A stretch of 64,000 bases of DNA from Pirellulaceae bacterium (GTDB taxonomy: Bacteria; Planctomycetota; Planctomycetia; Pirellulales; Pirellulaceae): positions 24,618-88,617 of the forward strand of contig JAHDXO010000036.1 in the NCBI GenBank assembly GCA_023382975.1, in the 5' to 3' direction. The notes under the pieces were generated by a model, which was not told the DNA's origin, made no database searches, and saw only the letters and a list, made by a program, of their open reading frames with translations. The position numbers and the translations under genes are program-made. Positions within the stretch are counted from its first letter, which is position 1; each line of letters begins with the position of its first letter. Shown here piece after piece: positions 30,012 through 39,257 of this stretch.

Positions 30012-33000
30012 ATGACTACCGAACTAAACCTCCGCTTTCCCGACGCGAATCATTCGATCGTCAGCTTTGACGGGACGGAATCCGCCGCGAACGAATTCGT
30101 CAACCCGCTGACGGACGAGGATCATCGCGACATCGGCTGGTACGTCGAAACCTACGGCGCCCATTCGCTGGGCGATCCGGACGATCAGGAAGCTGCGCGC
30201 ATTGCCGGCCGCCTGCCGGTCTTGGGCAAGGCCCTGTTCGACGCCGTGTTCCGCCACGCCGACGCCCAGCGTCTGTTCAACGGCTTCCAGGACGTGGAAG
30301 GCGACTCGCGGCTGCTTACGGTGACGGCCGAGCACCCGGCGATTCTGGCCCTGCCTTGGGAACTGCTGCACGATTCGTCGCTCGCGGACGGCACGTTCCT
30401 GTTCCACGAGCACCCGCGGATCAGCATCCGCCGCCGCGTCCCCGGCATCACCGCCGGACGCAGACCATTTGCGGTCCAAGCCAAAAACCGCCTGCACCTG
30501 CTGTTCGTCGTCAGCCGGCCGGACGGCGCGGGATTCCTGGACCCGCGCGCCGATGCGGGCGCGGTGCTGGACGCCCTGGACGAGCATGCGCCGGGCTGCG
30601 TGACCTGCGAGTTCCTCCGGCCCGCGACCCTCGACGCGCTCGTCGCCCGGCTGGAAGACGACAACCGTCCCGCGGTCGATATCGTTCACTTCGACGGCCA
30701 CGGCGTGTTCGACCGGCAAGGCGGCTTGCCCGAACGATTCGAGCAGGCGCGGGCGACGCGCATCGCACACCTGGAAGAGCTCCTCCGCGACAAGCGGGCC
30801 GATGTCACCGCGCCGGCCGCGTCGCCGCCGAATACGGGCTACCTGTTGTTCGAACAGCCGGATGGCCAGCCGGATTTCGTGGCGGCCGACAAGCTGGGCG
30901 CCAATCTGCACCGGCACCGCGTGGGGCTGGTCATCCTGTCCGCCTGCCAATCCGCGGCGTGGGGCGACGACGACGCGGACGGCGCTTCGGAGAAGCGGCC
31001 GATGGGCTGCGTTGCGGCCCGCCTGACCGCCACCGGCATCCCTGCCGTGCTGGCCATGACCCATTCCGTGCTGGTCGCCACCACGCGCACGCTGTTCGGC
31101 GAGTTCTACAAGCACCTGGCCGGCCACAAGGGCCTAGGCGAATCGCTCGACAACGCGAGGCGGCACCTGCGGAACAATCCCCGGAAATACGAAGTCCAAC
31201 GCGGGCCGGAACGCAAATGGCTCAGTCTGCACGATTGGTTCCTGCCGGCTCTGTATCAGGCCGGCAACGACGTGCCGTTGCTCAAAGCGGCGAGTGGGGT
31301 AAGCTTCCAGCTTGCCAATGACATAACTCGGCCAAGTGAGGAACTTGAGAATCCACAGACCCGGCAAGCTGGAAGCTTACCCCACGCCTGCTCGAACGTG
31401 CCACCGGCGCCCGAAGCGGGGTTCTTTGGGCGGCGCAAGGAACTCTGGCAAATCGAACGCTGGTTTGCCGGGCCGACTCGGCGGATCACGATTACCGGGT
31501 TTGGCGGGCAAGGCAAAACGGCCTTGGCCCAGGAAGCAGGGCGGTGGCTGGTCCGCGCCGGACAGTTCCAGGCCGCGGTGTTCGTCGACTACGCCCGCAT
31601 TCAAAGCCTGGACGCCGTGGCCGTGGCGGTCAGCAATATCGGCGCCGTGCTGCAGGAAAGCCTGCTGGACGCGGCGGCGGCCGCAGCGGCCCTGGCTCGG
31701 ACCCCGACGCTGGTGATCCTGGACAACTTGGAGGCCCTCGCGGCCGAGCCGCTGACGAAGCTGTTGGACGCGGCGGTCGGCTGGTCCGCGGCCGACGGCT
31801 CGCGCGTGCTGTGTACCACGCGCCGACCCGAGTTCGGCCATGCCGCGTACCGGGTCGAAGGGACGCTGGTCCACCGCCGGATTTCGCTGGCCGGTCTGGG
31901 CAGCCGCCGCGCGCCGGACGATGCGCTGGAGTGGTTCGCCCGCTTGAGCAAGCTGCCGCCGGCGCCCACGGTGCAAGCGCCGAAACGCGCCGAGCTAATC
32001 GATCTGTTCGAGCGTGTCCGCTTCCACCCGCTGTCGATCCGCGTGCTGGCTCAGCAGTTGAAGACCCGCACCCCGAGTGAACTCGGCCACCGGCTGGAGC
32101 AGTTGTTGGCGGCGCCGAATGCCGGCCGGCATCTGGCCGACATGCCGGACGAACTGGTCGCCTCGCTGCAGCTTTCGCTCGACCGACTGGACGACGCCGC
32201 GCGAAAAGTCCTGCCGCGGTTGGGCGTGTTTCAGGGCGGGGCGATGGAAGACGGATTGGTGGCGATCACCGGCCTGGGCGAGGTCGATCAAAGCGGCAAT
32301 CGTGCGCAGCTTGCGGCACTGTTGGCCGCGATCGAGGGCGGGCAGGCAAGCGAGGTGTTCCAGGCCATGGGGCTGCCCGCGGGCGTACAATTGCCGCCCG
32401 AGGCGATCGCGCAACTGACCGCCGAACTGCGGGGCAAGCTGGCCGAGATGGACGGCGCGCCGGCCGAGCCGAACCTCTGGCCCGATCTGCGGCGGCAGTT
32501 GGAAGCGGCGGCGTTGATCGAGGCCGAGAGCCTCGTCGGGGTGTCGGTGCCGTACTTGCGGTTCCATCCCACGCTGGCTTCGCTGCTATGGGCGCAACTG
32601 GACGCGGACGAGCGGGCGCGGTTGAGCCTGGCGCATCGCCAGCGGTACTACGCCCTGGCCAACTACCTGTACCAAGCCGACCGACAAACACCGCACCAGG
32701 CGCGGGAGATTGCGTGGCGCGAGTTGCCCAACCTGCTGCACGCGGTCCACGCCGCGCTGGACGCCGGCGACCCGGACGCGGTCGATTTCGCCGATAGCGT
32801 GAACAAGTTCCTGGGCTATTTCGGCCTGAAGCAGGAGTCGGAAGCCTTGGTGGCCAAGTCGCACGCGATGGCGGGCGAGACCGGTTCGCGGGCGTGGTAT
32901 CTGGCCCAATCGAACCGCGGCGAGCAGTTGCTGGCGGCGGGGCAAGTGGCCGAGGCCGCGAGGGTTTTCCAGGAGGTACACGACAAGCTGGGCGAGGCCC

Positions 33001-34181
33001 CCAGTTACGAACGGGCCGTGACCCTGGGCCGCTTGGGCCGGTGCTTCCGCTTTGGCGGACGCCCGGATCTGGCAGCCGAGCACGCGCGGCAGGCCATAGC
33101 GGTGCTGGACAAGCTGGAGCAGACGGATGACGTGAAGCGGCATCGCGGCGTTTGCCTGACCGATTTGGCCGATGCGCTGGCGGAAGCCGGCGAATTCGCC
33201 GAGGCGCGGAAGGCGTATGAGGCTTCCTTAGCCGTGAAGAAGGAGATCGGCGGGGAACGTCGCGGCGAAGGCGTCGTCCTTGGCCAACTCGGCACGTTGG
33301 CGATGCGAGAGGGCCGGTTGGACGAAGCGGCTCGGCGGTACCGCGAAGCCCTCGCCCTGTTCCAGCAGTTGCGAGAACCCGCTGGCGAAGCGGTGTTCTG
33401 GCATCAGCTTGGCATGGTTTTCGAGAAATCGCGGCAGTGGGACGAATCCGAGCGGCATTACCGGGAAGCGGCACGGATCAAGGAATCGCAGGGAATGATC
33501 GCGGGCGCCAACGGCGCGGCGACGACCTGGAACCAGCTCGCCATGGTCAGCCAGAACGCCGGCAAGCCGGACGCGGCGGAGATGTGGCATCGGAAGGCGA
33601 TTGGGGGATTCCGGGCCAACTCGGAACGGAACAATCTGTCGAAAGCTCTCTACAACCTCGCCGACCTTCTGCAAAGCGAGCCCGGTCGGCTGGCCGAAGC
33701 CCGCGAGTTGGCGGAGGAGGGACTGGCCATCGACAAGACGCTCGACCCCGGCGCAGCGGAGATCTGGAAGACGTACAACCTCCTCGCCAAGATCACGGAC
33801 CGCGAAGCCGCCGCGACGGCCGATCCCGTGTGCCAACAGCAGCTTGCCGACCAGGCCCGCCAACACCGCCAAGCTGCCCGACAAGCCAAACGCAACTTCG
33901 CGGGTACGCGGTACGAGATGCAGCAGATCATGCCCTTCGTCGTGGGCGTCGTGATGACCGTCCATCAGCCCGAACATCGCGCCGAATTGGACGGTCTCCT
34001 GGGCCAACTCGAACAAGCCGGCGCAAACGCCCTCGTCGCCGCCATCCGCCGCATCCTCGACGGAGAACGCGACGAGGAGCGTCTGGTCGACGGACTCGGC
34101 CTACAACATGCCGGAATCATCGAAACCATCCTCCACGCCCTGGAGGATCCCGCAAGCCTGGCCGAATTCATGCCGGGGTGA
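30012..34181 (+). CDS. CHAT protease - NB-ARC (STAND) NTPase - TPR protein
   Basis: The protein has 1389 residues. The CHAT (caspase-like) domain covers about 170-410, with the catalytic dyad visible as His230 in VHFDGHGVF and Cys312 in VILSACQSA. A linker (about 428-458) is coded by a palindromic repeat. An NB-ARC-type NTPase follows, with Walker A GFGGQGKT at 496-503 and Walker B LVILDNLEAL near 566. TPR repeats cover about 970-1310 (AEHARQAIAVLDKLEQ, EARKAYEASLAVKKE, AARRYREALALFQ). STAND proteins sense a trigger through their repeats, oligomerise and switch on the effector, here a protease. It stands alone between opposite-strand genes. It may act in phage defence or programmed death; other regulatory roles are possible. 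Confidence 0.9.
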   Translation: MTTELNLRFPDANHSIVSFDGTESAANEFVNPLTDEDHRDIGWYVETYGAHSLGDPDDQEAARIAGRLPVLGKALFDAVFRHADAQRLFNGFQDVEGDSRLLTVTAEHPAILALPWELLHDSSLADGTFLFHEHPRISIRRRVPGITAGRRPFAVQAKNRLHLLFVVSRPDGAGFLDPRADAGAVLDALDEHAPGCVTCEFLRPATLDALVARLEDDNRPAVDIVHFDGHGVFDRQGGLPERFEQARATRIAHLEELLRDKRADVTAPAASPPNTGYLLFEQPDGQPDFVAADKLGANLHRHRVGLVILSACQSAAWGDDDADGASEKRPMGCVAARLTATGIPAVLAMTHSVLVATTRTLFGEFYKHLAGHKGLGESLDNARRHLRNNPRKYEVQRGPERKWLSLHDWFLPALYQAGNDVPLLKAASGVSFQLANDITRPSEELENPQTRQAGSLPHACSNVPPAPEAGFFGRRKELWQIERWFAGPTRRITITGFGGQGKTALAQEAGRWLVRAGQFQAAVFVDYARIQSLDAVAVAVSNIGAVLQESLLDAAAAAAALARTPTLVILDNLEALAAEPLTKLLDAAVGWSAADGSRVLCTTRRPEFGHAAYRVEGTLVHRRISLAGLGSRRAPDDALEWFARLSKLPPAPTVQAPKRAELIDLFERVRFHPLSIRVLAQQLKTRTPSELGHRLEQLLAAPNAGRHLADMPDELVASLQLSLDRLDDAARKVLPRLGVFQGGAMEDGLVAITGLGEVDQSGNRAQLAALLAAIEGGQASEVFQAMGLPAGVQLPPEAIAQLTAELRGKLAEMDGAPAEPNLWPDLRRQLEAAALIEAESLVGVSVPYLRFHPTLASLLWAQLDADERARLSLAHRQRYYALANYLYQADRQTPHQAREIAWRELPNLLHAVHAALDAGDPDAVDFADSVNKFLGYFGLKQESEALVAKSHAMAGETGSRAWYLAQSNRGEQLLAAGQVAEAARVFQEVHDKLGEAPSYERAVTLGRLGRCFRFGGRPDLAAEHARQAIAVLDKLEQTDDVKRHRGVCLTDLADALAEAGEFAEARKAYEASLAVKKEIGGERRGEGVVLGQLGTLAMREGRLDEAARRYREALALFQQLREPAGEAVFWHQLGMVFEKSRQWDESERHYREAARIKESQGMIAGANGAATTWNQLAMVSQNAGKPDAAEMWHRKAIGGFRANSERNNLSKALYNLADLLQSEPGRLAEARELAEEGLAIDKTLDPGAAEIWKTYNLLAKITDREAAATADPVCQQQLADQARQHRQAARQAKRNFAGTRYEMQQIMPFVVGVVMTVHQPEHRAELDGLLGQLEQAGANALVAAIRRILDGERDEERLVDGLGLQHAGIIETILHALEDPASLAEFMPG
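31294..31385 (+). repeat. Perfect 23-bp inverted repeat inside the CHAT-NB-ARC coding sequence
   Basis: The left arm at 31294-31316 (GTGGGGTAAGCTTCCAGC and on) is the exact reverse complement of the right arm at 31363-31385, with a 46-base loop. The 92-base element lies wholly inside the open frame and codes for the linker between the protease and NTPase domains. It looks like an inserted palindromic repeat element, because the arms carry no protein-level reason to be complementary. Confidence 0.93.
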
Positions 34182-34321
34182 GTGGGCCGCCGGAACGCCC
34201 TGAAGGATTTCCTGACGCGGAAGATGCCTGCGAGCGGATCGTCCCCCGAAGCCGTGAGACTTCGCAATGCGCGCCAATCATCCGCATTCTCACGACTTCG
34301 GCTACGGAAATGAAGTCGCGC

Positions 34322-34365
34322 ATCGTCTCCGCCGAGCTTGCTCGGCTGGGGTGGGGCCGGACGAA
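34322..34365. repeat. REP-like palindrome after the CHAT-NB-ARC-TPR gene
   Basis: GCCGAGCTTGCTCGGC with flanking CTCC and GGGG matches the core of the palindromes at 56810-57970 and 63660-64000. It is a single, partly decayed copy in the 233-base gap between two convergent genes. Confidence 0.6.
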
Positions 34366-34414
34366 ATGCGCACGATGGAAACATCGGCGGTCCGCCGGAT
34401 GCCGCACGTACTGG

Positions 34415-36367
34415 TCATTTCGGCCAGGGACCCTGGCCAAGGGGCTTGCCTTCCTTGACCATTTGCAGCCCTTCCTCGATCGCTTCCATGTTCTCCAGGG
34501 ACATGATGAAGTGGATTCCCGGTCGCCGGTAACCGCGGAAACTGGTGCCCGGACCGTGACATACGCCCAAGCCGATATAAAACACGACCGGAATGCCCAG
34601 TTTTTCGGCCGCGGCGATCAGGCGGTCGGCCATCGCCCGGCTGTGATTGGCGAACAGCACAACCAACAGTCCATCGGGCCGTTCGGTTTCGAGTTGCCTG
34701 GCCAGCGCATCAACGTGCTCGGCCGTCCAAGCGGAATGCTGGTCCATGACGATTTTCATACCAAGCTTCTTGCCCATATCGCTCAGCTCGGTCATGTACT
34801 CTTGCTGGCGGCCTTCGGCGTCGAAGTCGTTGCCCGGCCAACTCCACCAACCGTCGGACGCATCGGCATAGGACTTCGAGGGCGGGTAGAAGAAGACGGT
34901 GCGAATCGTCGGGACATCGGGCTTCTCCACGGTCACGGCCGCCGCGGCGGGCGCGGGCGAGGGCGGTTGCGAGGCCATCACCTCGATGCGGTACAGTTGA
35001 GCGAACTGCCGGAACTGCCGGGCGAAATCGCCGCAGAACAACACGTTGTGATGGCCCACCGCCATCATGGCATCCTCGCGGTCCAGCAACTCGATCTCGA
35101 CGTTCGTCGTACATCCGCCGACCGGCGGCATGGAATGCGACGCGGCCACCCGGCCAGCATAGACATCCATGCGGGCCGGGCCGCCCGGGTAGACTCGCAC
35201 CAGGGTGGTCGGATCGCCTTCGTTCCAAAAAACCTGGATGGCGCAACTGCCCTCGTTCGTGTGCGCAAAACGGCGCAGCAGGTACGGCAGCTCGGACTCG
35301 TCCGGGCCGTGAAGCTTCGTCGCGCAGGTGCAGTGCGACGCATAGTAGTGATTCCGCTCGGTCTCGACCGCCATGTTGTGCATGAACCCCGGGCGACCGA
35401 CCAGCCATCGCCCCACCAGCATCGTACACAGGGCCGGCACATCCATCTCGCAAGCGGCCGGAATCAACTGGCTGTTGAACGTCGAAAAACTCATGCACGG
35501 CTTCAGAAAACCGCGGCGAAGACAGTTCATGCTCAGTCCGTCGGCCTGCTCCTCGACCAGGATCTTCTTCAGCGCCAAGTGCGCTCGCGCGGCGTTCTCC
35601 AGCGACTGCTGCGTGATATCCCGCTGCTCTTTCGCACCACGGGTGAACTGGGCGATCAACTGCCGGGCAGCGTCGTCGATGGGCACCGCGGCGAACTCTT
35701 CCGCATAGCGGTCGAAGGGGACGATCCGCAACCGAACGCCGAAAAACGGCACCGTTGTCTCGCTCGCCGGTCGGTTGTCGAAACCCAAGACGGTGCATTG
35801 GCGTAGCATCTTGCCGGTGTGGATCATTCGCAAACCGAATTCGATGTCGGCCAGTTCTTCCGGCGACCGGAGCACGTACACACCCGGACGTCGATAGACG
35901 TCGGCCGGAACATCGGGATCGGCCAGCAACAGCATCACGGGCACCATCGGCGCGCGGAGGTTCTCGGCAGCCGCCAGCACCAGATCGGCTTGCGGCTGGC
36001 TGTCCTTCTTCAGCAGGACGATCACCAGGCCGTCAGGTCTGGACGCCTGGACTCGCCCCGCCAGTGCTTCAGCTTCTTCCATGCTGGTGACAGTTCGTTC
36101 TTCGAACTTCAGACTTACCCCCAGTTTCCGAGCGCTCTCGCGCAGCCCCGCGGCGCAAGGCCCGCCGCCGTCATCGGCTGGCCCAACCAACACGCCCAGC
36201 ACGTTGGCGTTTTGTTTCGCAGCAGCGGGCTCGGCAGCGAACGCGTCGCCCGAACCCAGGGAAGTAAACATCAGGCCGCCGGTCACCGCACCCATCGCAG
36301 CCAGAAAATCGCGACGGTCACAACCGCACTCGCAGCCGCAACCGAACAGGTGATCTCTTTGGCTCAT
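34415..36367 (-). CDS. Tat-exported protein with duplicated L-fucose isomerase-like domains
   Basis: The protein has 650 residues. A twin-arginine signal is present (CDRRDFLAAMGAVTGG), preceded by an odd Cys cluster (CGCECGCD). The body resembles L-fucose/L-arabinose isomerase-like proteins, with sugar-isomerase-style segments (FMHNMAVETERNHYY, SHCTCATKLHGPDE). The N-terminal Rossmann part (about 55-190: SRPDGLVIVLL, then YRRPGVYVLRSPEELADIE) recurs at the C-terminus (ERPDGLLVVLF, then YRRPGIHFIMSLENMEAIEE), so the region is duplicated within the chain. Catalytic activity is unproven. AAAGGA precedes the start. It is the third gene of a leftward DUF1559-lipoprotein-enzyme set. Confidence 0.7.
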   Translation of the reverse strand: MSQRDHLFGCGCECGCDRRDFLAAMGAVTGGLMFTSLGSGDAFAAEPAAAKQNANVLGVLVGPADDGGGPCAAGLRESARKLGVSLKFEERTVTSMEEAEALAGRVQASRPDGLVIVLLKKDSQPQADLVLAAAENLRAPMVPVMLLLADPDVPADVYRRPGVYVLRSPEELADIEFGLRMIHTGKMLRQCTVLGFDNRPASETTVPFFGVRLRIVPFDRYAEEFAAVPIDDAARQLIAQFTRGAKEQRDITQQSLENAARAHLALKKILVEEQADGLSMNCLRRGFLKPCMSFSTFNSQLIPAACEMDVPALCTMLVGRWLVGRPGFMHNMAVETERNHYYASHCTCATKLHGPDESELPYLLRRFAHTNEGSCAIQVFWNEGDPTTLVRVYPGGPARMDVYAGRVAASHSMPPVGGCTTNVEIELLDREDAMMAVGHHNVLFCGDFARQFRQFAQLYRIEVMASQPPSPAPAAAAVTVEKPDVPTIRTVFFYPPSKSYADASDGWWSWPGNDFDAEGRQQEYMTELSDMGKKLGMKIVMDQHSAWTAEHVDALARQLETERPDGLLVVLFANHSRAMADRLIAAAEKLGIPVVFYIGLGVCHGPGTSFRGYRRPGIHFIMSLENMEAIEEGLQMVKEGKPLGQGPWPK

Positions 36368-36455
36368 GGCAGATTCCTTTCGAAAAACACTCGGATTCTG
36401 GTTAGGATTGCTCGAGACAAAGTGTCAGGAGTCATTTGCCAGCCACAGGCCGCCG

Positions 36456-36908
36456 TCAATCGATGACGATCTCAAATTCGTTGTGACCCTCCTTCACGTC
36501 GAAAGCAAGCCCGCTGGTCGATGTCTGTCGATACTTGAAATCGAACTCGTGGGCGGTCGACGGCTGCTGGAACTCCTGCGGTCGATCAAGCAGATCTTCG
36601 GCGCTGACGCGATCCGGATCGACCCCCAGGCTTGCCGGCTGGATCATCACCTGGTAATTGCCGACGGGCAGTTCCCCGCGGTTGAACGAGGTGATGCGAA
36701 ATTTGCCTTGGGCATCCGTCTCACCAAAGGAAGCATAGCCTTGATCGACCTGCATGAAGACCACCTTGGTGCCGGCGCTCAACGGCTGGCCGTTCTTCCG
36801 CAGCGTGCCGGCAACCGTTCCCGTCGGACCAAAGTCGTCACGGACGCAGCCGGTCGCGATCAAGCAACCAAGGACGAGTGGCAGAGCGAACGAGTCGAAA
36901 CACTTCAT
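36456..36908 (-). CDS. Lipoprotein with carboxypeptidase regulatory-like (transthyretin-like) domain
   Basis: The protein has 150 residues from ATG 36908. A lipobox (LVLGCLIATGC) puts the lipidated Cys at residue 21. The rest is a small beta-sandwich of the carboxypeptidase regulatory type: VAGTLRKNGQPLSAGTKVVF, then FGETDAQGKFRITSF and LPVGNYQVMI. Such lipoproteins very often follow a DUF1559 gene in planctomycetes, as here (53 bases), and the pair may serve in secretion or surface assembly. Its exact job is unknown. Confidence 0.85.
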   Translation of the reverse strand: MKCFDSFALPLVLGCLIATGCVRDDFGPTGTVAGTLRKNGQPLSAGTKVVFMQVDQGYASFGETDAQGKFRITSFNRGELPVGNYQVMIQPASLGVDPDRVSAEDLLDRPQEFQQPSTAHEFDFKYRQTSTSGLAFDVKEGHNEFEIVID

Positions 36909-36961
36909 TACCAGCTCCAGTTCGTCAGTCCGACAAACAGCAGGGATCGTACGCCCCGCAC

Positions 36962-37984
36962 TCATTCCACATTCGCGACCTGTCCGTCGTCGCGCGTGGC
37001 TAGCTGTTTCAGGGTCTCCAGCCGCATGTGGTTCCCGATGAAGCGTGTTGCTCCATCCACCATCCCGACCATGGCTCCACCAGGATGCAACGAACACAGC
37101 GGATTGTTCGCACCGACGTTGCTGGCCATCCCGGGGAAAACTTGAAAAGCGAACGGTTGCTGATTGGGACTGTAGCGGATCGTGGTCAGATTGAAGCATC
37201 GTTGGTCCGCATCGGTACCACCGGGATCGATATTCGGTGGCGTTCCGGTGACGCGGCAGCCCATCAGCCAACCGTGGCTCGTGCCGGCAGCCGCCATCGG
37301 GGAATAGGTATTATCCAACCGCAGTAAGCGACCCGAGATTTCTCCCAAAATGATCGTATTCGAACTGCCATCGGTGCAAGCGTTCAACGGGATCGTCTTA
37401 TTGGGAACCAGCATTCCGCCCGCGGATACCAGGGTGGGCTGCCCGGCGACCGTGACCGTCGAGATCCGCTGCTCGGAAAAACTGGTTGGCTCCGCCGCTC
37501 CCGACACGCCCGCGTAATGCGCTTGCGGCGCAAACGCACCTTCGCGGATCGGACTGGCCGAGGAAGGGCAGCGCATCCACGAAATGGGTCCCGCCTCGTT
37601 GACCAAGGCCTCGTTCAAACGCCCGGCGCTCGGCGTCGCCTCGCGGATGTAGCCCGGCGAGGCGCCGACCCAGGTCATCTGTTCGAACAGATCACCCCGC
37701 TCCAGGAAGGGCAGCAGCGCCGCGTAGAAACTGGGGCCGAAGCTGTTGCCGCTCTGGCCTGGCCGCGGCACCTTGGAATGGACGTTGCCGAAGGGGAACG
37801 TGTTGAAGGCCGAGTGGTAGTTCTGCAAGGCCAAGGAGATCTGCTTGATATGGTTGGAACATTGCGTCCGGCTGGCGGCTTCGCGAGCCGCTTGAATCGC
37901 CGGCAATAGCAGGGCGACCAGGATACCGATGATCGCGATCACCACCAACAATTCAACCAGAGTGAAGCCGTTTCTCCGGCTCAT
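36962..37984 (-). CDS. DUF1559 domain protein with type IV pilin-like N-terminus
   Basis: The protein has 340 residues. The start MSRRNGFTLVELLVVIAIIG is a prepilin peptidase site plus the hydrophobic pseudopilin helix. It continues with AAREAASRTQCSNHIKQISL and ends with the DUF1559 signature around HPGGAMVGMVDGATRFI. Planctomycetes carry dozens of these proteins; they are thought to form or use type II-like secretion or pilus structures. It is the first gene of a leftward set with the lipoprotein and the Tat-exported protein. Confidence 0.93.
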   Translation of the reverse strand: MSRRNGFTLVELLVVIAIIGILVALLLPAIQAAREAASRTQCSNHIKQISLALQNYHSAFNTFPFGNVHSKVPRPGQSGNSFGPSFYAALLPFLERGDLFEQMTWVGASPGYIREATPSAGRLNEALVNEAGPISWMRCPSSASPIREGAFAPQAHYAGVSGAAEPTSFSEQRISTVTVAGQPTLVSAGGMLVPNKTIPLNACTDGSSNTIILGEISGRLLRLDNTYSPMAAAGTSHGWLMGCRVTGTPPNIDPGGTDADQRCFNLTTIRYSPNQQPFAFQVFPGMASNVGANNPLCSLHPGGAMVGMVDGATRFIGNHMRLETLKQLATRDDGQVANVE

Positions 37985-38058
37985 GGCAGGTTCCTTTCAG
38001 GGACGATTCCTCACGGATATCAGGGACGTGGCGAACCGACGCGACCCTTGGGCATCGC

Positions 38059-39066
38059 TCACAGGCGTCCGTCGCCGTACGCTTTGTAACGATTTGCGAC
38101 ATTGCCGCTTTCGACATCGCCGTTGTGGATCAACAAACCGACCTGCTGATCGTAGCTTTCGCCCTTGGGAATCGTGAACGTGGTGTTGTGAAAACCTTCC
38201 GGCCCGCGCGGCCCCCAGGTGCCGTAGTCCCGCGTGAGCCAAAGATGCGGCGGTTTCCGGTCGGGGTGGATCATGCAGGCCAGTCCCTCCCAGCCTTGCT
38301 GGCCTTCGAGCGGTGCCGAGTAATCGACCCACGTGGCCGGTTGATTGTTGGTCCCGGCTTGGTTGACGCCTCCCGAGCTGTTGACGATCTTGCCGCCGCC
38401 CTTTTCCACGTTGAACGTTTCGTTCATCCGAATGTAGGGGATGCCATAATGCGAGGCATCGCGGGTGATGGTCACCGCCCCGTAACTGGCGCACAACTGG
38501 AACGAGAAATCCAGGAAGTACTCGCCTTCGCCCAATGCCCGGACGCGGTAGTGCCGCAACTCGTCCAAGAGCTGGACGTCGCCATTCTTCCAGGTGAGTT
38601 TCTCGTCAAATTCGGCCGCGTCGCCGCTGATCTTCACGTTGGAAAACTCGACATGAGCCACCCGGCGCGTGTACGGCGGCACGGGCCACTTGGACCGCTC
38701 TTTGTCGACCACGCCTGAGTACAGTGACGAGTAGATGTTCGCCTTGTCCGACTGGCCTTCCAACTGCACCCGCTCGTCGGCGACCCAAAACGAGCGGTGG
38801 TGCGGATAGGGATCGGCGATCTTGACCGTCATCGGCCTGCCGCTGGGGCTGTTGAAGGGATCGAAGTGAGGCAGGTCGACGTCCGGTCCAAAGCGGTAGA
38901 CAAACGCGGTCCGGGCATCGACCGTCAAGGTCAGTGCGCCAGCGTCCTCGTCGATGTCGACGGCAATGCGGTTAGCGGCGGGCTCGGCGGCCATGCTGTC
39001 GGAACAAGCCACGGCGGCTGTGGCCGCACAGAGAAGCAGCAGGGAAAGTCGTGTTGCGTGGAGCAT
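38059..39066 (-). CDS. Exported DUF6807 (PmoA-like) family protein
   Basis: The protein has 335 residues from ATG 39066 with a signal peptide (MLHATRLSLLLLCAATAAVA). The body matches the DUF6807 family: LPHFDPFNSPSGRPMT, DPYPHHRSFWVADE, and near the end IMHPDRKPPHLWLTRDYGTWG. The family is labelled PmoA in some databases but is unrelated in function to particulate methane monooxygenase; its fold is galactose-mutarotase-like, so a carbohydrate role is likely. It follows an oxidoreductase gene in the same direction, separated by a repeat-rich 191-base gap. Confidence 0.8.
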   Translation of the reverse strand: MLHATRLSLLLLCAATAAVACSDSMAAEPAANRIAVDIDEDAGALTLTVDARTAFVYRFGPDVDLPHFDPFNSPSGRPMTVKIADPYPHHRSFWVADERVQLEGQSDKANIYSSLYSGVVDKERSKWPVPPYTRRVAHVEFSNVKISGDAAEFDEKLTWKNGDVQLLDELRHYRVRALGEGEYFLDFSFQLCASYGAVTITRDASHYGIPYIRMNETFNVEKGGGKIVNSSGGVNQAGTNNQPATWVDYSAPLEGQQGWEGLACMIHPDRKPPHLWLTRDYGTWGPRGPEGFHNTTFTIPKGESYDQQVGLLIHNGDVESGNVANRYKAYGDGRL

Positions 39067-39098
39067 GATGGTGTCTCGCTTTGCGTTTTCGGAATCAG

Positions 39099-39238
39099 CG
39101 TTCCCACGCGGGAGCGCGGGAACGAGAGAATCTCCCACCTAATCTTTCACCTAATCTCCCGCTTCATCTCTCCCCCAATCTTCCCGGCTCCAAGGCAGGA
39201 GGAACAGATTAAGTGAAAGATTAAGTGAAAGATTAAGG
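39099..39238. repeat. Inverted repeats between the oxidoreductase and DUF6807 genes
   Basis: CGTTCCC and GGGAACG face each other at 39099-39124. A longer inverted pair follows: CTAATCTTTCACCTAATCT at about 39139-39157 faces AGATTAAGTGAAAGATTAAG near 39206-39237, where the GATTAAGTGAAA unit is also repeated in tandem. Strong hairpins are possible. Confidence 0.7.
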
Positions 39239-39257
39239 CTTCAGGTTCGGGGGCTCA

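Noticed and set aside
33437..35806. 789-codon open frame on the plus strand
   Set aside because: It runs across the end of the CHAT gene and antisense to the Tat-exported isomerase-like gene, with no recognisable domain.
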